64,000 nt of DNA from Pseudoselenomonas ruminantium. Its GTDB lineage: Bacteria > Bacillota > Negativicutes > Selenomonadales > Selenomonadaceae. Positions within the stretch are counted from its first letter, which is position 1; each line of letters opens with the position of its first letter. Location: the NCBI GenBank assembly GCA_015058655.1, contig SVBX01000008.1, positions 1 through 64,000 on the forward strand. The letters are read 5' to 3'. Position numbers and translations under genes: made by a program. Positions 45,383-55,188 of this stretch are shown piece by piece. The notes under the pieces were generated by a model that worked only from the letters and a program-made list of their open reading frames with translations, had not been told where the DNA came from and made no database searches.

Positions 45383-48300
45383 TTACTTGTAATACCTGAC
45401 CCCGGCTTCAAAGAGCTGCTGGTCCTTGGCCCCCGGCACATTCAGGGCTACGGACTCGCCTATGCGCTCGGAATGGCCCATCTTGCCCAGAACACGGCCA
45501 TCGGGGCTGGTGATGCCTTCGATGGCGTTGACGGAGCCATTGGGATTGAAGGGCATATCCAGGGTGGGATTGCCGTACTCATCCACATACTGGGTGGCAA
45601 TCTGGCCACGCACCCGCAGTTTGGCTATCACTTCCTGATCTGCCACGAAGCGTCCTTCGCCATGGGAAATGGCGATGGTGTGCACATCCCCCACCTTCAC
45701 ATTGCTGAACCAGGGGGAAAGATTGGACACCACTCTGGTCTTCACCATGCAGGACATATGACGGCCGATGCTGTTGTGGGTAAGGGTAGGCGAGTTGTCA
45801 GAGAGGTCGCGGATCTCGCCGTAGGGCACCAGCCCCAGCTTGATAAGAGCCTGGAAGCCGTTGCAGATGCCCAGCATGAGGCCATCCCTCTGCCGCAGGA
45901 GCTTCATGATTTCTTCCTGGATGCGAGGATTGCGGAACATAGCCGCAATGAACTTGCCGGAGCCGTCCGGCTCGTCGCCGCCGCTGAAGCCGCCGGGCAG
46001 CATGACGATCTGGGCCTCTTTGATGCCGCGAGCTATGGCTTCGACCGTCTCTGCCGTGGCCTGGGGAGTGAGGTTCCTCACCACCAGCATGCGGGGATCT
46101 CCCCCTGCCCGCTCCCAGGCCCTGGCAGTATCATACTCGCAGTTGGTGCCCGGAAAGACGGGAATGAAAATCTTCGGCTTTGCCACCTTGGTATCCCCGC
46201 CTTTGAGGGGCGTGCCCTTGGTGTAAGGCACATAGGTGGCCTTTTCCTTGAAGAGGGACTTGGCACGGGCCTCTGTGGGGAAGATTTTCTCAAGGGGCTC
46301 CGTATAGGCAGCCTCCGCATCTGAGAGCATGACCACTGTCTCGCCAAAGACCATGCTGGGACCGCCAGTAGTCCTGCCCAACTCAAAGAAGCCGGTGCCT
46401 GAGAGAAGTTCCTCCACCTGTACCATTTCCGGCAATTCCAGGATAATGGAGCCGTACATAGGCTTGAAAAGGTCCCCACGGGAAAGGGGCCAGGTTTCCA
46501 TATTGAAGGCAAAGCCGATGCCGTTGCCCAGGCACATCTTGGTGATGGCGGCAGCGATGCCCCCCACTCCTACGCTCTGGGCAGCAAAAACCTTATGGTC
46601 TTCCGTCAGCTGGCTGATTTTGGCAAAGTTGTCCTTGAGGCGGTCAAAGTCCGGCAAGTCCTGCTCATCCAAGGGACAGGGCACCAGATAAACCTTGTTG
46701 TCCACATATTTGAATTCCGGGGAAATGGCCTGATCTGCGGAGAACACATCCACGGCAAAGGAAGCCAGGGTAGGCGGCACGCAGATTTCCTCTCCCTCCT
46801 TGCTGGTGAAGGTGCCGGACATGGAATCCTTGCCGCCGATGGCAGGGATGGCCAGCTCATGCTGGGCATAAAGAGCGCCCAGCAGGGCAGAGAAAGGCTT
46901 GCCCCACTTCTCAGGGTCCTTGCCCAGGCTTTCGAAATATTCCTGGAAGGTCAAACGGATGCGGTCAGCCCGTCCCCCCAGAGCCACCATCTTGGCTGCA
47001 GATTCCACCACGGCATAGAGAGCTCCGTGGAAGGGACTCCAGCTCATAAGCTCCGGATTGAGACCAAAAGTCATGGCAGTGGTAGTCTTTGTTTCCGCCC
47101 CCAGCACCGGCAACTTGGCCACCATGCCCTCGGCAGGGGTCAGCTGCTTCTTGCCGCCGAAGGGCATGAGCACCGTGTTGCCGCCAATAGTGGAGTCGAA
47201 GCGCTCGGCCAGCCCCTTCTGGCTGCATACATTGAGCGAAGAGAGGTTAGCCAGCCAGGCCTGCTCCAGATTCTCTCCTGCCTCCTTCACCTCTTGCGGC
47301 ACTTCCCGGAGATAGCTGTGCTCATTGTCAGGCTGTGACACCTTAGCGGTAACATGCTGGCGCACCCCGTTGGTATCCAGGAATTCGCGGTTCATCTGCA
47401 CGATGGCCTTGCCCCGCCATTTCATGACCAGGCGCGGCTCTTCGGTGACTACTGCCACCTGCACGGCCTCCAGATTCTCCTCATCGGCATACTTGCAGAA
47501 AGCCGCCACATTCTCAGGAGCCAGCACCACTGCCATGCGCTCCTGGGACTCGGAAATAGCCAGCTCTGTGCCGTCAAGGCCTGCGTACTTCTTCTTCACC
47601 GCATCAAGGTCGATGATGAGCCCGTCAGCCAGCTCACCGATGGCCACTGCCACACCGCCGGCACCAAAGTCATTGCAGCGCTTGATAAGGCGGCTCACCT
47701 CAGGATTGCGGAAAAGGCGCTGGATCTTGCGCTCAGTGGGAGGATTGCCCTTCTGGACCTCAGCTCCACAGGTGGTGAGGGAAGCTGCTGTGTGCTCCTT
47801 GGAAGAACCCGTGGCACCGCCGCAGCCGTCACGGCCAGTGCGGCCGCCTACCAGCACGATGACATCCCCGGCAGCAGGACGCTCGCGAATGACATTTACC
47901 TTGGGAGCGGCAGCAATGACGGCGCCGATTTCCATGCGCTTGGCCATGTAGCCCGGATGATAGACTTCCCGCACCTGCCCCGTGGCCAGGCCTACCTGAT
48001 TGCCGTAGGAGCTGTATCCTGCAGCTGCCCCCAGGGTAATCTTCTTCTGAGGAAGCTTGCCCGGCAGGGTATCCTTGAAGGCCGCACGGGGGTCAGCAGC
48101 GCCGGTGACGCGCATGGCCTGATAGACATAGGAACGCCCGGACAAAGGATCACGGATAGCACCGCCCAGGCAAGTAGCGGCCCCACCGAAAGGCTCGATT
48201 TCCGTGGGATGGTTGTGAGTCTCGTTCTTGAACATCACCAGCCAGTCTTCCTGCTCGCCGCCCACATCAGCCTTCACCACGATGCTGCAGGCATTGATTT

Positions 48301-49198
48301 CCTCAGACTGGTCAAGGTCATCCAGCTTGCCGGCCCGGCGCAGGGCCTTCATGCCAATAACCGCCAAATCCATGAGAGTAACGGGGCGCTCTTCATCCCT
48401 GTAAATATCCGTCCTGTCCTGCTGGTAAAGGCCATAAGCCTTTTCCAAGGCAGGGCTGTAATAACCCTTTTCTATCTCGATCTCATCAATGGCAGTGGTA
48501 AAAGTGGTATGGCGGCAGTGGTCAGACCAGTAAGTATCTATGACCCGCAGTTCCGTAATGGTAGGATTGCGGATTTCCTTATCAAAGAAATACCTCTGGC
48601 AGAAGGCCAGGTCCTCAATGCTCATGGCAAAGCCACGCTCTTTGTGGAAATCCATGAGCCCCTTGAGATCCAAGCTGCTGAAGGAGTCCAGAACCTCCAC
48701 ATCCGCAGGCTCCTCATAATGCTCTGCCAAAGACTCCGGCTTCGCGAGCGCGGCCTCACGGCACTCTACCTCATTGATGCAGTAAGCCTTGATCTTTGCA
48801 AAGACTTCCTTGCTCACATCACCCACCAGCACGATGCAACGGGCGGTGCGAATCTCCGGGCGCTCCTTCTGGGTCACCAGCTGCACGCACTGAGCCGCAG
48901 AATCGGCAGCCTGGTCATACTGGCCCGGCAGGTATTCGACGGCAAACATCCGTGAATTGGGGAAATTGGGCAGTTTTTCCTCATAGATCACATCCACCGG
49001 CGGCTCAGCAAACACCACTGGCAGTACCCGGGCGTATTCCTCATCATCAAGGCCTTCGATATCGTACCGTTGGATAATGCGGACTGCCTTCAGCTTATCC
49101 CTGAGAGCGAAAGTCTCCTTGAGGTCACTGCAAAGCTGCTGGGCAGGAATGTCAAAATACCCCTGCCTTTTTTCCACGAAAAGTCTTCTTACCGTCAT
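45383..49198 (-). CDS. purL: Phosphoribosylformylglycinamidine synthase, single-chain
   Basis: A 1,271-residue single-chain FGAM synthase (purine synthesis step 4: FGAR plus Gln plus ATP to FGAM). An N-terminal PurS-like region is followed by the linker with TELRVIDTYWSDHCRHTTFT, two AIRS-type ATPase halves (FKNETHNHPTEIEPFGGAAT, GKDSMSGTF) and a C-terminal class I glutaminase: LVVRNLTPQATAE, MLPGGFSGGDEPDG, LGICNGFQALIKLGL (Cys nucleophile), and HGEGRF. The start MTVRRLFVEK (49198) has GGAGG 12 bases upstream; the ORF extends further with no ribosome site. Many Firmicutes split this enzyme in three; the large form fits the clostridial/Negativicutes type. Confidence 0.95.
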   Translation of the reverse strand: MTVRRLFVEKRQGYFDIPAQQLCSDLKETFALRDKLKAVRIIQRYDIEGLDDEEYARVLPVVFAEPPVDVIYEEKLPNFPNSRMFAVEYLPGQYDQAADSAAQCVQLVTQKERPEIRTARCIVLVGDVSKEVFAKIKAYCINEVECREAALAKPESLAEHYEEPADVEVLDSFSSLDLKGLMDFHKERGFAMSIEDLAFCQRYFFDKEIRNPTITELRVIDTYWSDHCRHTTFTTAIDEIEIEKGYYSPALEKAYGLYQQDRTDIYRDEERPVTLMDLAVIGMKALRRAGKLDDLDQSEEINACSIVVKADVGGEQEDWLVMFKNETHNHPTEIEPFGGAATCLGGAIRDPLSGRSYVYQAMRVTGAADPRAAFKDTLPGKLPQKKITLGAAAGYSSYGNQVGLATGQVREVYHPGYMAKRMEIGAVIAAAPKVNVIRERPAAGDVIVLVGGRTGRDGCGGATGSSKEHTAASLTTCGAEVQKGNPPTERKIQRLFRNPEVSRLIKRCNDFGAGGVAVAIGELADGLIIDLDAVKKKYAGLDGTELAISESQERMAVVLAPENVAAFCKYADEENLEAVQVAVVTEEPRLVMKWRGKAIVQMNREFLDTNGVRQHVTAKVSQPDNEHSYLREVPQEVKEAGENLEQAWLANLSSLNVCSQKGLAERFDSTIGGNTVLMPFGGKKQLTPAEGMVAKLPVLGAETKTTTAMTFGLNPELMSWSPFHGALYAVVESAAKMVALGGRADRIRLTFQEYFESLGKDPEKWGKPFSALLGALYAQHELAIPAIGGKDSMSGTFTSKEGEEICVPPTLASFAVDVFSADQAISPEFKYVDNKVYLVPCPLDEQDLPDFDRLKDNFAKISQLTEDHKVFAAQSVGVGGIAAAITKMCLGNGIGFAFNMETWPLSRGDLFKPMYGSIILELPEMVQVEELLSGTGFFELGRTTGGPSMVFGETVVMLSDAEAAYTEPLEKIFPTEARAKSLFKEKATYVPYTKGTPLKGGDTKVAKPKIFIPVFPGTNCEYDTARAWERAGGDPRMLVVRNLTPQATAETVEAIARGIKEAQIVMLPGGFSGGDEPDGSGKFIAAMFRNPRIQEEIMKLLRQRDGLMLGICNGFQALIKLGLVPYGEIRDLSDNSPTLTHNSIGRHMSCMVKTRVVSNLSPWFSNVKVGDVHTIAISHGEGRFVADQEVIAKLRVRGQIATQYVDEYGNPTLDMPFNPNGSVNAIEGITSPDGRVLGKMGHSERIGESVALNVPGAKDQQLFEAGVRYYK

Positions 49199-49297
49199 GA
49201 GTGCCTGTTTCCTCCAAACCTTCATCATAGAATTACACGGCAAAATACATATATAGAAATAGGCATGGCAGATACGCTCCACCATGCCTATATTCCA

Positions 49298-49768
49298 TCA
49301 CAATAAATCCACGGATACCTTGACTACCGCCTTGACAACCTCTATGGGCTTATCCACCGCGCACTGGGGGCAGTGGACATCCTCAGGATAAAGCACAGCA
49401 AAGCACCCCGGCTTCAGCAGAATGTCACTCTCCGGTACCAGGCATCTATAGAAAGCAATGTCCTTGTCCTCATCATAGGGCTCGACTACCTCCAGGTCGG
49501 GACTGAAGGGACACCAGCCCACATACTCCTCACCTGCGGCCAGATACTGTATATCGACATATTTCCTATGGGTCTCCGGGCGGCAATCCTCAGGCAATTT
49601 GGTTATGTACCTCTGCAGGTTCACGAAACATTCTTCTCCCTGAATGAGATACTTTCCATCCTCCATTTTAGTCAAATCATGGTCGCGCAGATATTCCAAA
49701 GCTTTCGTTATGGCCTGTGGGAAGACCACATGTCCCTTGTCAAATGAATCTATGCTGCCAATAACCAT
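49298..49768 (-). CDS. yhcH: YhcH/YjgK/YiaL family protein
   Basis: A 156-residue cupin-like protein (MVIGSIDSFDKGHVVFPQAI, RPETHRKYVDIQYLAAGEEY, PGCFAVLYPEDVHCPQCAVD). The H.KY.DIQY and FFP.D.H.P-type blocks are conserved in the DUF386 family, linked to sialic acid and beta-galactosidase metabolism. Start ATG 49766-49768. It is alone here, divergent from the Lrp gene. Confidence 0.85.
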   Translation of the reverse strand: MVIGSIDSFDKGHVVFPQAITKALEYLRDHDLTKMEDGKYLIQGEECFVNLQRYITKLPEDCRPETHRKYVDIQYLAAGEEYVGWCPFSPDLEVVEPYDEDKDIAFYRCLVPESDILLKPGCFAVLYPEDVHCPQCAVDKPIEVVKAVVKVSVDLL

Positions 49769-49881
49769 ATCCAACTGCCTCCAAAAGCATCCGGGAATCC
49801 CGGACAACATATAATCAACACTCTACAATCAATATTCTAGCTGAAAGCTCCCTAATTGGCAAGGACGACTCGTAATATTTT

Positions 49882-49909
49882 CGCAAAAGGACATATGGCT
49901 CCTTTTGCG
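49882..49909. promoter_or_regulatory. Inverted repeat between yhcH and the Lrp-type gene
   Basis: CGCAAAAGGA and TCCTTTTGCG, perfect 10-bp arms with an 8-base spacer, about 85 bases before the regulator start. A candidate autoregulatory site for the Lrp/AsnC protein. Confidence 0.5.
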
Positions 49910-49993
49910 CAAGCGCCTTGCCAGGTTCAAGGGCTTTATGCTAAGATAAGCATTAGCGATTGTACACTTTACATATAAGTAAGGAGACTGCCT

Positions 49994-50473
49994 ATGCGAG
50001 AACTGCTTGAACTCCTGGAACATGATGCCCGCCGCCCTGTCAGCGAACTGGCCTCCATGCTCCAGCGCAGCGAATACGAAGTAGAAAAAAATATCAAGGA
50101 CTTGGAAAAGAATAAGATTATCCTTTCCTACAATACCCTAATCAACTGGGAAAAATTCGGCGATGACACAGTGACCGCTGTCATTGAAATCAACCTTACC
50201 CCCCAGCGGGAAGTAGGCTTCGATGCCATCGCCGAGCGCATCTATCGCTTCGATGAAGTACGCACGGTATATCTTATGAGCGGCAGCTTTGACCTGCTGG
50301 TCATCATCGAGGGCAAGTCCCTGAAGGATGTGGCCAATTTCGTAGCTACCCGTCTGTCCACCATCGAGGGAGTCACTGCCACCCGCAGCCATTTCATGCT
50401 GAAACCTTACAAAAAGGATGGAGTTATCATCAATGATGAAGAACGCGACCGCAGATTGGTGGTGTCCCCATGA
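49994..50473 (+). CDS. Lrp/AsnC-family transcription regulator
   Basis: A 159-residue protein: an N-terminal winged HTH (RELLELLEHDARRPVSELAS, MLQRSEYEVEKNIKDLEKNK) and a C-terminal RAM ligand domain (VRTVYLMSGSFDLLVIIEGK, LKDVANFVATRLSTIEGVTA). AAGGAGACTGCCT precedes the ATG. It overlaps the aminotransferase gene by four bases, so it probably regulates that enzyme in response to an amino acid. Confidence 0.88.
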   Translation: MRELLELLEHDARRPVSELASMLQRSEYEVEKNIKDLEKNKIILSYNTLINWEKFGDDTVTAVIEINLTPQREVGFDAIAERIYRFDEVRTVYLMSGSFDLLVIIEGKSLKDVANFVATRLSTIEGVTATRSHFMLKPYKKDGVIINDEERDRRLVVSP

Positions 50474-51657
50474 TAGAGAAAAGAAGCGACTGGCAGGAAC
50501 GCTTGTCTCCTGGTGTCAATGCCATTGCTCCCTCAGGCATCCGCAAGTTCTTTGACATCGCTGCCCAGATGGAAGATGTCATTTCCCTGGGCGTAGGAGA
50601 GCCGGACTTCGTGACCCCCTGGTCCATCCGGGAATCCTGCGTCTATGGATTGGAGCAGGGCTATACTTCCTACACCGCCAACCGTGGCATGCCGGAACTG
50701 AGGCAGGAGATAGCCAGGCACTACCAAGAGAATTATGGCACTTCCTACGACTGGGATACAGATATCCTTGTCACCGTAGGGGTCAGCGAGGCCCTGGACA
50801 TAGCCATGCGTGCTATCCTCTCCCCTGGAGACGAGGTGCTGATCCCGGAGCCCTGCTATGTATCCTACCAGGCTTGCACTATCCTGGCCGGCGGCGTGCC
50901 TGTGGCTGTGCCTGCCAAGCAGGAAAACGCCTTCCGCATCACGGCAGCAGAGCTGGAAGAGCATGTCACCGAAAAGACCAAGGCGCTTCTCATTGGCTAC
51001 CCCAACAACCCCACCGGCGCCATCATGACTAAAAAGGATCTTTTGGCCGTGGCGGACTTTGCAGAAAAGCATGACCTCATCGTCATTTCCGATGAAATAT
51101 ACGGAGATCTCACCTACGGCGACGAGGAACACATCTGCTTCTCCTCCCTGCCGGGCATGCAGGAACGCACAATTCTCCTGAATGGCTTCTCCAAGGCCTA
51201 CGCCATGACAGGCTGGCGCATCGGCTACGCCATGGCCAACAAGGCCATCGTCGCCGCCATGACCAAGATTCATCAGTATACCATGCTCTGCGCTCCGATT
51301 ACGGCTCAGATTGCTGCCATCGAAGCCCTGCGTCACGGGGAAAAATACATGAAGAAGATGGTGGCTGAGTACGACCGCCGCCGCCGGCTTATCTATGACG
51401 GCTTCATCAAGATGGGCCTCGAGTGCTTCGAGCCCAAGGGAGCCTTCTACATCTTCCCAAGCATCAAAAGCACTGGCTATACCTCCGATGAGTTTGCCGA
51501 AAAACTCCTGCAGGCCGAACATGTGGCCCTGGTCCCCGGCAGCGCCTTCGGCGCCTGCGGCGAAGGCCATGTCCGCTGTTCCTATGCCACCTCCATTGAC
51601 AAGATTTCGGAAGCGCTGAACCGCATAGAGAACTTCCTCAGGAATCACAGGAAATAA
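50470..51657 (+). CDS. PLP-dependent aminotransferase, class I/II
   Basis: A 395-residue fold-type I aminotransferase: ISLGVGEPDFVTPWSIRESC, GYTSYTANRGMPELRQEIAR, VTVGVSEALDIAMRAILSPG, IGYPNNPTGAIMTKKDLLAV, ISDEIYGDLTYGDEEHICFS, LNGFSKAYAMTGWRIGYAMA (Schiff-base Lys in SK), and EGHVRCSYATS with the carboxylate-binding Arg. Coupled to the Lrp-type gene (ATGA). Likely an aspartate/aromatic or alanine-type aminotransferase; substrate not determined. Confidence 0.92.
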   Translation: MIEKRSDWQERLSPGVNAIAPSGIRKFFDIAAQMEDVISLGVGEPDFVTPWSIRESCVYGLEQGYTSYTANRGMPELRQEIARHYQENYGTSYDWDTDILVTVGVSEALDIAMRAILSPGDEVLIPEPCYVSYQACTILAGGVPVAVPAKQENAFRITAAELEEHVTEKTKALLIGYPNNPTGAIMTKKDLLAVADFAEKHDLIVISDEIYGDLTYGDEEHICFSSLPGMQERTILLNGFSKAYAMTGWRIGYAMANKAIVAAMTKIHQYTMLCAPITAQIAAIEALRHGEKYMKKMVAEYDRRRRLIYDGFIKMGLECFEPKGAFYIFPSIKSTGYTSDEFAEKLLQAEHVALVPGSAFGACGEGHVRCSYATSIDKISEALNRIENFLRNHRK

Positions 51658-51663
51658 CTGCAC

Positions 51664-51716
51664 AAAAAATACTCGGAAGGAAATAACCGCCTGTATTTTC
51701 CTTTCGAGTATTTTTA
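51664..51716 (+). terminator. Terminator after the aminotransferase
   Basis: AAAAATACTCG.AAGGAAA and TTTCCTT.CGAGTATTTTT pair in a long stem with flanking A and T tracts; it works in both directions. Confidence 0.8.
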
Positions 51717-51799
51717 TATCTGTGGGGAAGGATTTTCCCTGCCCCTTGGCGAAGAGAATAAAGATTAAGATAAGTTCGTCAACAAGGAGGAACAGAAGC

Positions 51800-52084
51800 A
51801 TGAAGAAGAACATGAAACTCTTTATTGTGCTCAAAGTCGAGTACGGGGCAGGCGAGGAGAACGCCTTCTCTGAAGTTCTCCAGATTACCTCCAGCAAAAG
51901 CACTGCCGAGACCTTCAAGGCCCATTATGAGGAACAGTTCGAGGACGAAATCCACAATGCCCACAACAAGCGCTGGGTATCCATCCACATGCACCAGACC
52001 CTTATTCAAATCGATGATGAAATCATATCCCCTGATTGGTTCATCCGTTTCCTGGATGACAAGACTGTGAAGGACCATTTCTGA
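51800..52084 (+). CDS. Small hypothetical protein
   Basis: A 94-residue protein (MKKNMKLFIVLKVEYGAGEE, SSKSTAETFKAHYEEQFEDE, FIRFLDDKTVKDHF). AAGGAGGAACAGAAGC stands before the ATG; the ORF begins earlier without a ribosome site. No family recognised. It is monocistronic. Confidence 0.6.
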   Translation: MKKNMKLFIVLKVEYGAGEENAFSEVLQITSSKSTAETFKAHYEEQFEDEIHNAHNKRWVSIHMHQTLIQIDDEIISPDWFIRFLDDKTVKDHF

Positions 52085-52132
52085 CCCCTCCTGCCTCTCC
52101 CGGACGATATGAAACTTTTTTGCCGATAATGC

Positions 52133-52161
52133 TTGCATTTATTCTTCAGGTAGTATATAAT
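52133..52161 (+). promoter_or_regulatory. Promoter of the tRNA-Pro gene
   Basis: TTGCAT (52133-52138), 17 bases, TATAAT (52156-52161), 12 bases before the tRNA. Confidence 0.75.
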
Positions 52162-52173
52162 AACTTTTGTTGT

Positions 52174-52250
<77 letters not shown>

Positions 52251-52264
52251 TTATGAGAAGTCAG

Positions 52265-52292
52265 AGAGGACGCTTTTGCGTCCTCTTTTTTC
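52265..52292 (+). terminator. Terminator of the tRNA gene
   Basis: AGAGGACGC, TTTT, GCGTCCTCT, then TTTTT: an intrinsic terminator 15 bases after the CCA. Bases 52,293-52,510 hold no supported gene. Confidence 0.8.
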
Positions 52293-52513
52293 GTGTTGGC
52301 AGTTTACAGTATTTCAACTTCCTTGACACTCTTCAGACCGTTAAAGTATGATAGCCATGTCGTTTTTTTATGGATTTACTGCAAAATATCAAGGGGGTCT
52401 TATATTTACGCCTGGGGTGAAAATGCTGCAGATGGTCACCATCCTGAGCGTACCACCCATTGACATCTGCCCCCGCCCATTCCTTTCGGGCAGCCGGCAA
52501 CATAAACCAAATA

Positions 52514-52558
52514 CAAAAGGCGATTGCTTCCATTTCGCGAAAAGCAATCGCCTTTTTC
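52514..52558 (-). terminator. Terminator of the carboxypeptidase gene
   Basis: AAAAGGCGATTGCTT and AAGCAATCGCCTTTTT pair; a T-tract lies on both strands. Confidence 0.75.
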
Positions 52559-52564
52559 TATCGC

Positions 52565-53719
52565 CTAAATGCGCTGAAAGAGCGGTTCAAAGACCCCCAC
52601 CAGCCAGGAGAGCCAGTCAGAGCCTGGTCCTACATTCTTGTCTGCCAGAATATCTACTTCGCCTACCTGCTCTCCCTTGTAGAGAAGCTTTGCCTTCCCC
52701 ACCTTCTGCCCCTTTTTCACAGGAGCCGCCAGCACAGGCTGGCTTTCGTAGGCTACCTTGTAGTTCTTCTTTTCTTCTCCGTCTATCAGGACATAATTGA
52801 TGTCTTCAGCCAAATCCAGGCTTACTTTGGCTTCGCGACCGTTCTTCACCCAGGCCTGCCCCCGGAAGCGGTCTTTATTAACCCCCCGCACCAGCCTGGT
52901 ATGCTCAAAGCCATAGTCCAACAGCTTTTCTGCATCCTTGAACCTGTCCTTGGGCGTCTCGGCATGCATGACTATGACGATGAGCTCCAATCCGCCACGC
53001 TTGGCGGAAGCCGCCAGGCAGCCCCCGGCTGCCTGAGTCCACCCTGTCTTGATGCCGGTCATGCCCTCATATTTGCCCAGCAGCTCATTGGTATTTTCTG
53101 CCGTGAGTATCTTATTCTTGGGCAGGCTCCAGCGAATCAGCTGCTTTTGCTGTCCTACGATTTCGCGGAATTTTTCATTCTGCATGACATGGCGGGCAAG
53201 CTTGGCCATGTCACGGGCAGTGGAGTAATGGTTCGGATTGGTAAGGCCATTGGGATTCACGAAATGAGTGTTTTCCATGCCCAGCTTCTCCGCTTTGGCA
53301 TTCATCATCTCCGCAAAGGAAGGAACGGAACCACCTATCTGCTCGGCCAGAGCTACCGCTGCCCCATTGTCAGAGAGCATCAGCAAGCCATTCATCAATT
53401 CTCCGGCCTGCAGCAATTCCCCGGCCTGTATGCCCAGAGGCACATCCTCTGTATTGGCGGCATTAGACGAGATCAGCACCTCGGTGCTGTCACTGAGGTT
53501 TTCCAAAGCGAGCAGCCCCGTCATCATCTTGGTCATGCTGGCAGGGTAGCGGCGCTCGTCAGCATTCTTTTCCCAGATTACCCTGCCTGTGGAAGCCTCG
53601 ATGAGGATGGCCGCATCGGCGCTGAGTTTTATTTCCTCCTGCGCTTCACCCATTGCCCCCTGAGGAAGAATCAGTATAAAGCACAAGCATGCTATTGCAA
53701 TCTTTTTCAAAATCCGCAT
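52565..53719 (-). CDS. dacF: D-alanyl-D-alanine carboxypeptidase (DacF/PBP5 type)
   Basis: A 384-residue penicillin-binding protein. Signal peptide MRILKKIAIACLCFILILPQ-GAMGEA. Active-site motifs: SxxK in RRYPASMTKMMTGLLALE, SxN in LLMLSDNGAAVALAE, KTG in MTGIKTGWTQAAGGCLAASA. A C-terminal PBP5_C-like domain follows, with KAKLLYKGEQVGEVDILADK. It trims the terminal D-Ala of peptidoglycan peptides outside the membrane. ATG 53717-53719 is preferred (GGTGGAG nine bases upstream); the GTG at 53734 is too close to it. Confidence 0.92.
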   Translation of the reverse strand: MRILKKIAIACLCFILILPQGAMGEAQEEIKLSADAAILIEASTGRVIWEKNADERRYPASMTKMMTGLLALENLSDSTEVLISSNAANTEDVPLGIQAGELLQAGELMNGLLMLSDNGAAVALAEQIGGSVPSFAEMMNAKAEKLGMENTHFVNPNGLTNPNHYSTARDMAKLARHVMQNEKFREIVGQQKQLIRWSLPKNKILTAENTNELLGKYEGMTGIKTGWTQAAGGCLAASAKRGGLELIVIVMHAETPKDRFKDAEKLLDYGFEHTRLVRGVNKDRFRGQAWVKNGREAKVSLDLAEDINYVLIDGEEKKNYKVAYESQPVLAAPVKKGQKVGKAKLLYKGEQVGEVDILADKNVGPGSDWLSWLVGVFEPLFQRI

Positions 53720-53757
53720 TTGCGGAAGCTCCACCTTTCTTGCTCTAATATCATTGC

Positions 53758-55128
53758 CTAGCGTGGCATAGCCAGCTTCAATGCCTGGCTCACTGTCTCG
53801 GCGCCATATAGCTCTATGCCCTTCACCTCGCCTGACAGCTGCCGGAAATTCTTCATAGGCAGCACTGCGGCCTTGAAGCCCAGGCGCTTGGCTTCATTTA
53901 CCCGGGCCTCTGCCTGGCTCACGGCCCGTACCTCTCCGGAGAGCCCCACTTCCCCAAAGACGATGGTTTGGGGCCGCAGGAGCCTGTTGGCAAAGCTGGA
54001 GGCCATGGCCACGCAGAGGCCCAGATCTGCCGCAGGCTCGTCTATGCGGATGCCCCCTGCCACCTTCACATACACATCGCAGGCGCCAATGGAAAGATGT
54101 ACCCTTTTTTCCAGCACTGCCAGCAAGAGCTGGATGCGCTTGATATCCACGGAATCCGCCGTGCGCCTGGGAGGCACATAGGGAGTGGGCGCCACCAGCG
54201 CCTGCAGCTCTACCAGAAGCGGCCTGGTGCCCTCCACCGTGGGGATGATCACTGTCCCCGTGTCCTGCTCCCTGTCTGAGAGGAACAGCTTGGAAGCATC
54301 CGGCACATCCACCAGCCCCACATCCCTCATTTCAAAGAGCCCTAGTTCGTTGGTACTGCCAAAGCGGTTCTTCACCGCCCGCAGCACCCTGTACTCCGCA
54401 TTGCGCTCCCCTTCAAAGAAAAGCACCGTATCCACGATATGCTCCAGGACCCTGGGACCTGCCAGATTTCCCTCTTTGGTCACATGGCCGATGATGAAGG
54501 AAGCAATGCCACGGCTCTTGGAAATCCTGAGCAAATCTACAGCACACTCCCGCACCTGAGACACGCTGCCGGGGGCGCTCTGCACTTCCGGCTTGAAAAC
54601 CGTCTGAATGGAGTCTATGACCAATAAATCCGGCTCTACATTCATGGTATGCGTCTCAATGGTAGAGAGATTTGTCTCGCTCACCACCAGCAGGTTATCT
54701 GCCAGCGCTCCCAGCCTGTCTGCCCTCATGCGCACCTGCCTTGTGCTCTCCTCGCCGGTGACATAGAGCACCTTGCGGCCCCTTCTGGCAATCTCTGCGC
54801 AGATTCTCAGGGTGAGGCTTGACTTGCCCACCCCCGGGTCACCTACGATGAGCACCATAGAGCCAGGTATCACCCCGCCCCCCAGCACCCGGTCCAATTC
54901 CCCGGAACCGGTAGTGAAACGGGGCATATCCTCCAGTTCCACCTCCCCGATGGGCTTGGGAGGCGCAGCATCAGACAGACCCGTGCGGGTTTCGTTCTCC
55001 TTTTCCGGCAGGGCAAACTCCTCGGCCATGGTATTCCAGGCACCGCAGCCGGGACACTTCCCCTGCCACTTGGGGGAGTCATAGCCGCACTGCTGGCAAA
55101 CATATACTGTCTTTTTCTTCTTGGGCAT
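53758..55128 (-). CDS. radA: DNA repair protein RadA
   Basis: A 456-residue RecA-like protein. N-terminal zinc finger YVCQQCGYDSPKWQGKCPGC, Walker A LIVGDPGVGKSSLTLR, the RadA-specific KNRFGSTNELGLFEM, and a C-terminal Lon-like domain (GIRIDEPAADLGLCVAMASS, VFGEVGLSGEVRAVSQAEAR). It processes branched recombination intermediates. It is the last gene of the clp stress cluster; GGAGATAGATT precedes the ATG. Confidence 0.95.
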   Translation of the reverse strand: MPKKKKTVYVCQQCGYDSPKWQGKCPGCGAWNTMAEEFALPEKENETRTGLSDAAPPKPIGEVELEDMPRFTTGSGELDRVLGGGVIPGSMVLIVGDPGVGKSSLTLRICAEIARRGRKVLYVTGEESTRQVRMRADRLGALADNLLVVSETNLSTIETHTMNVEPDLLVIDSIQTVFKPEVQSAPGSVSQVRECAVDLLRISKSRGIASFIIGHVTKEGNLAGPRVLEHIVDTVLFFEGERNAEYRVLRAVKNRFGSTNELGLFEMRDVGLVDVPDASKLFLSDREQDTGTVIIPTVEGTRPLLVELQALVAPTPYVPPRRTADSVDIKRIQLLLAVLEKRVHLSIGACDVYVKVAGGIRIDEPAADLGLCVAMASSFANRLLRPQTIVFGEVGLSGEVRAVSQAEARVNEAKRLGFKAAVLPMKNFRQLSGEVKGIELYGAETVSQALKLAMPR

Positions 55129-55188
55129 AATCTATCTCCACATGAAAGAGCCGCCTCCATCGAAGCCTTGGAAGCAGCTCTGATCTCT

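Noticed and set aside
47354..48955. 533-codon plus-strand ORF
   Set aside because: It lies antisense to purL, whose minus-strand reading has every FGAM synthase motif.
50533..51918. 461-codon minus-strand ORF
   Set aside because: Antisense to the aminotransferase; no ribosome site or domain.
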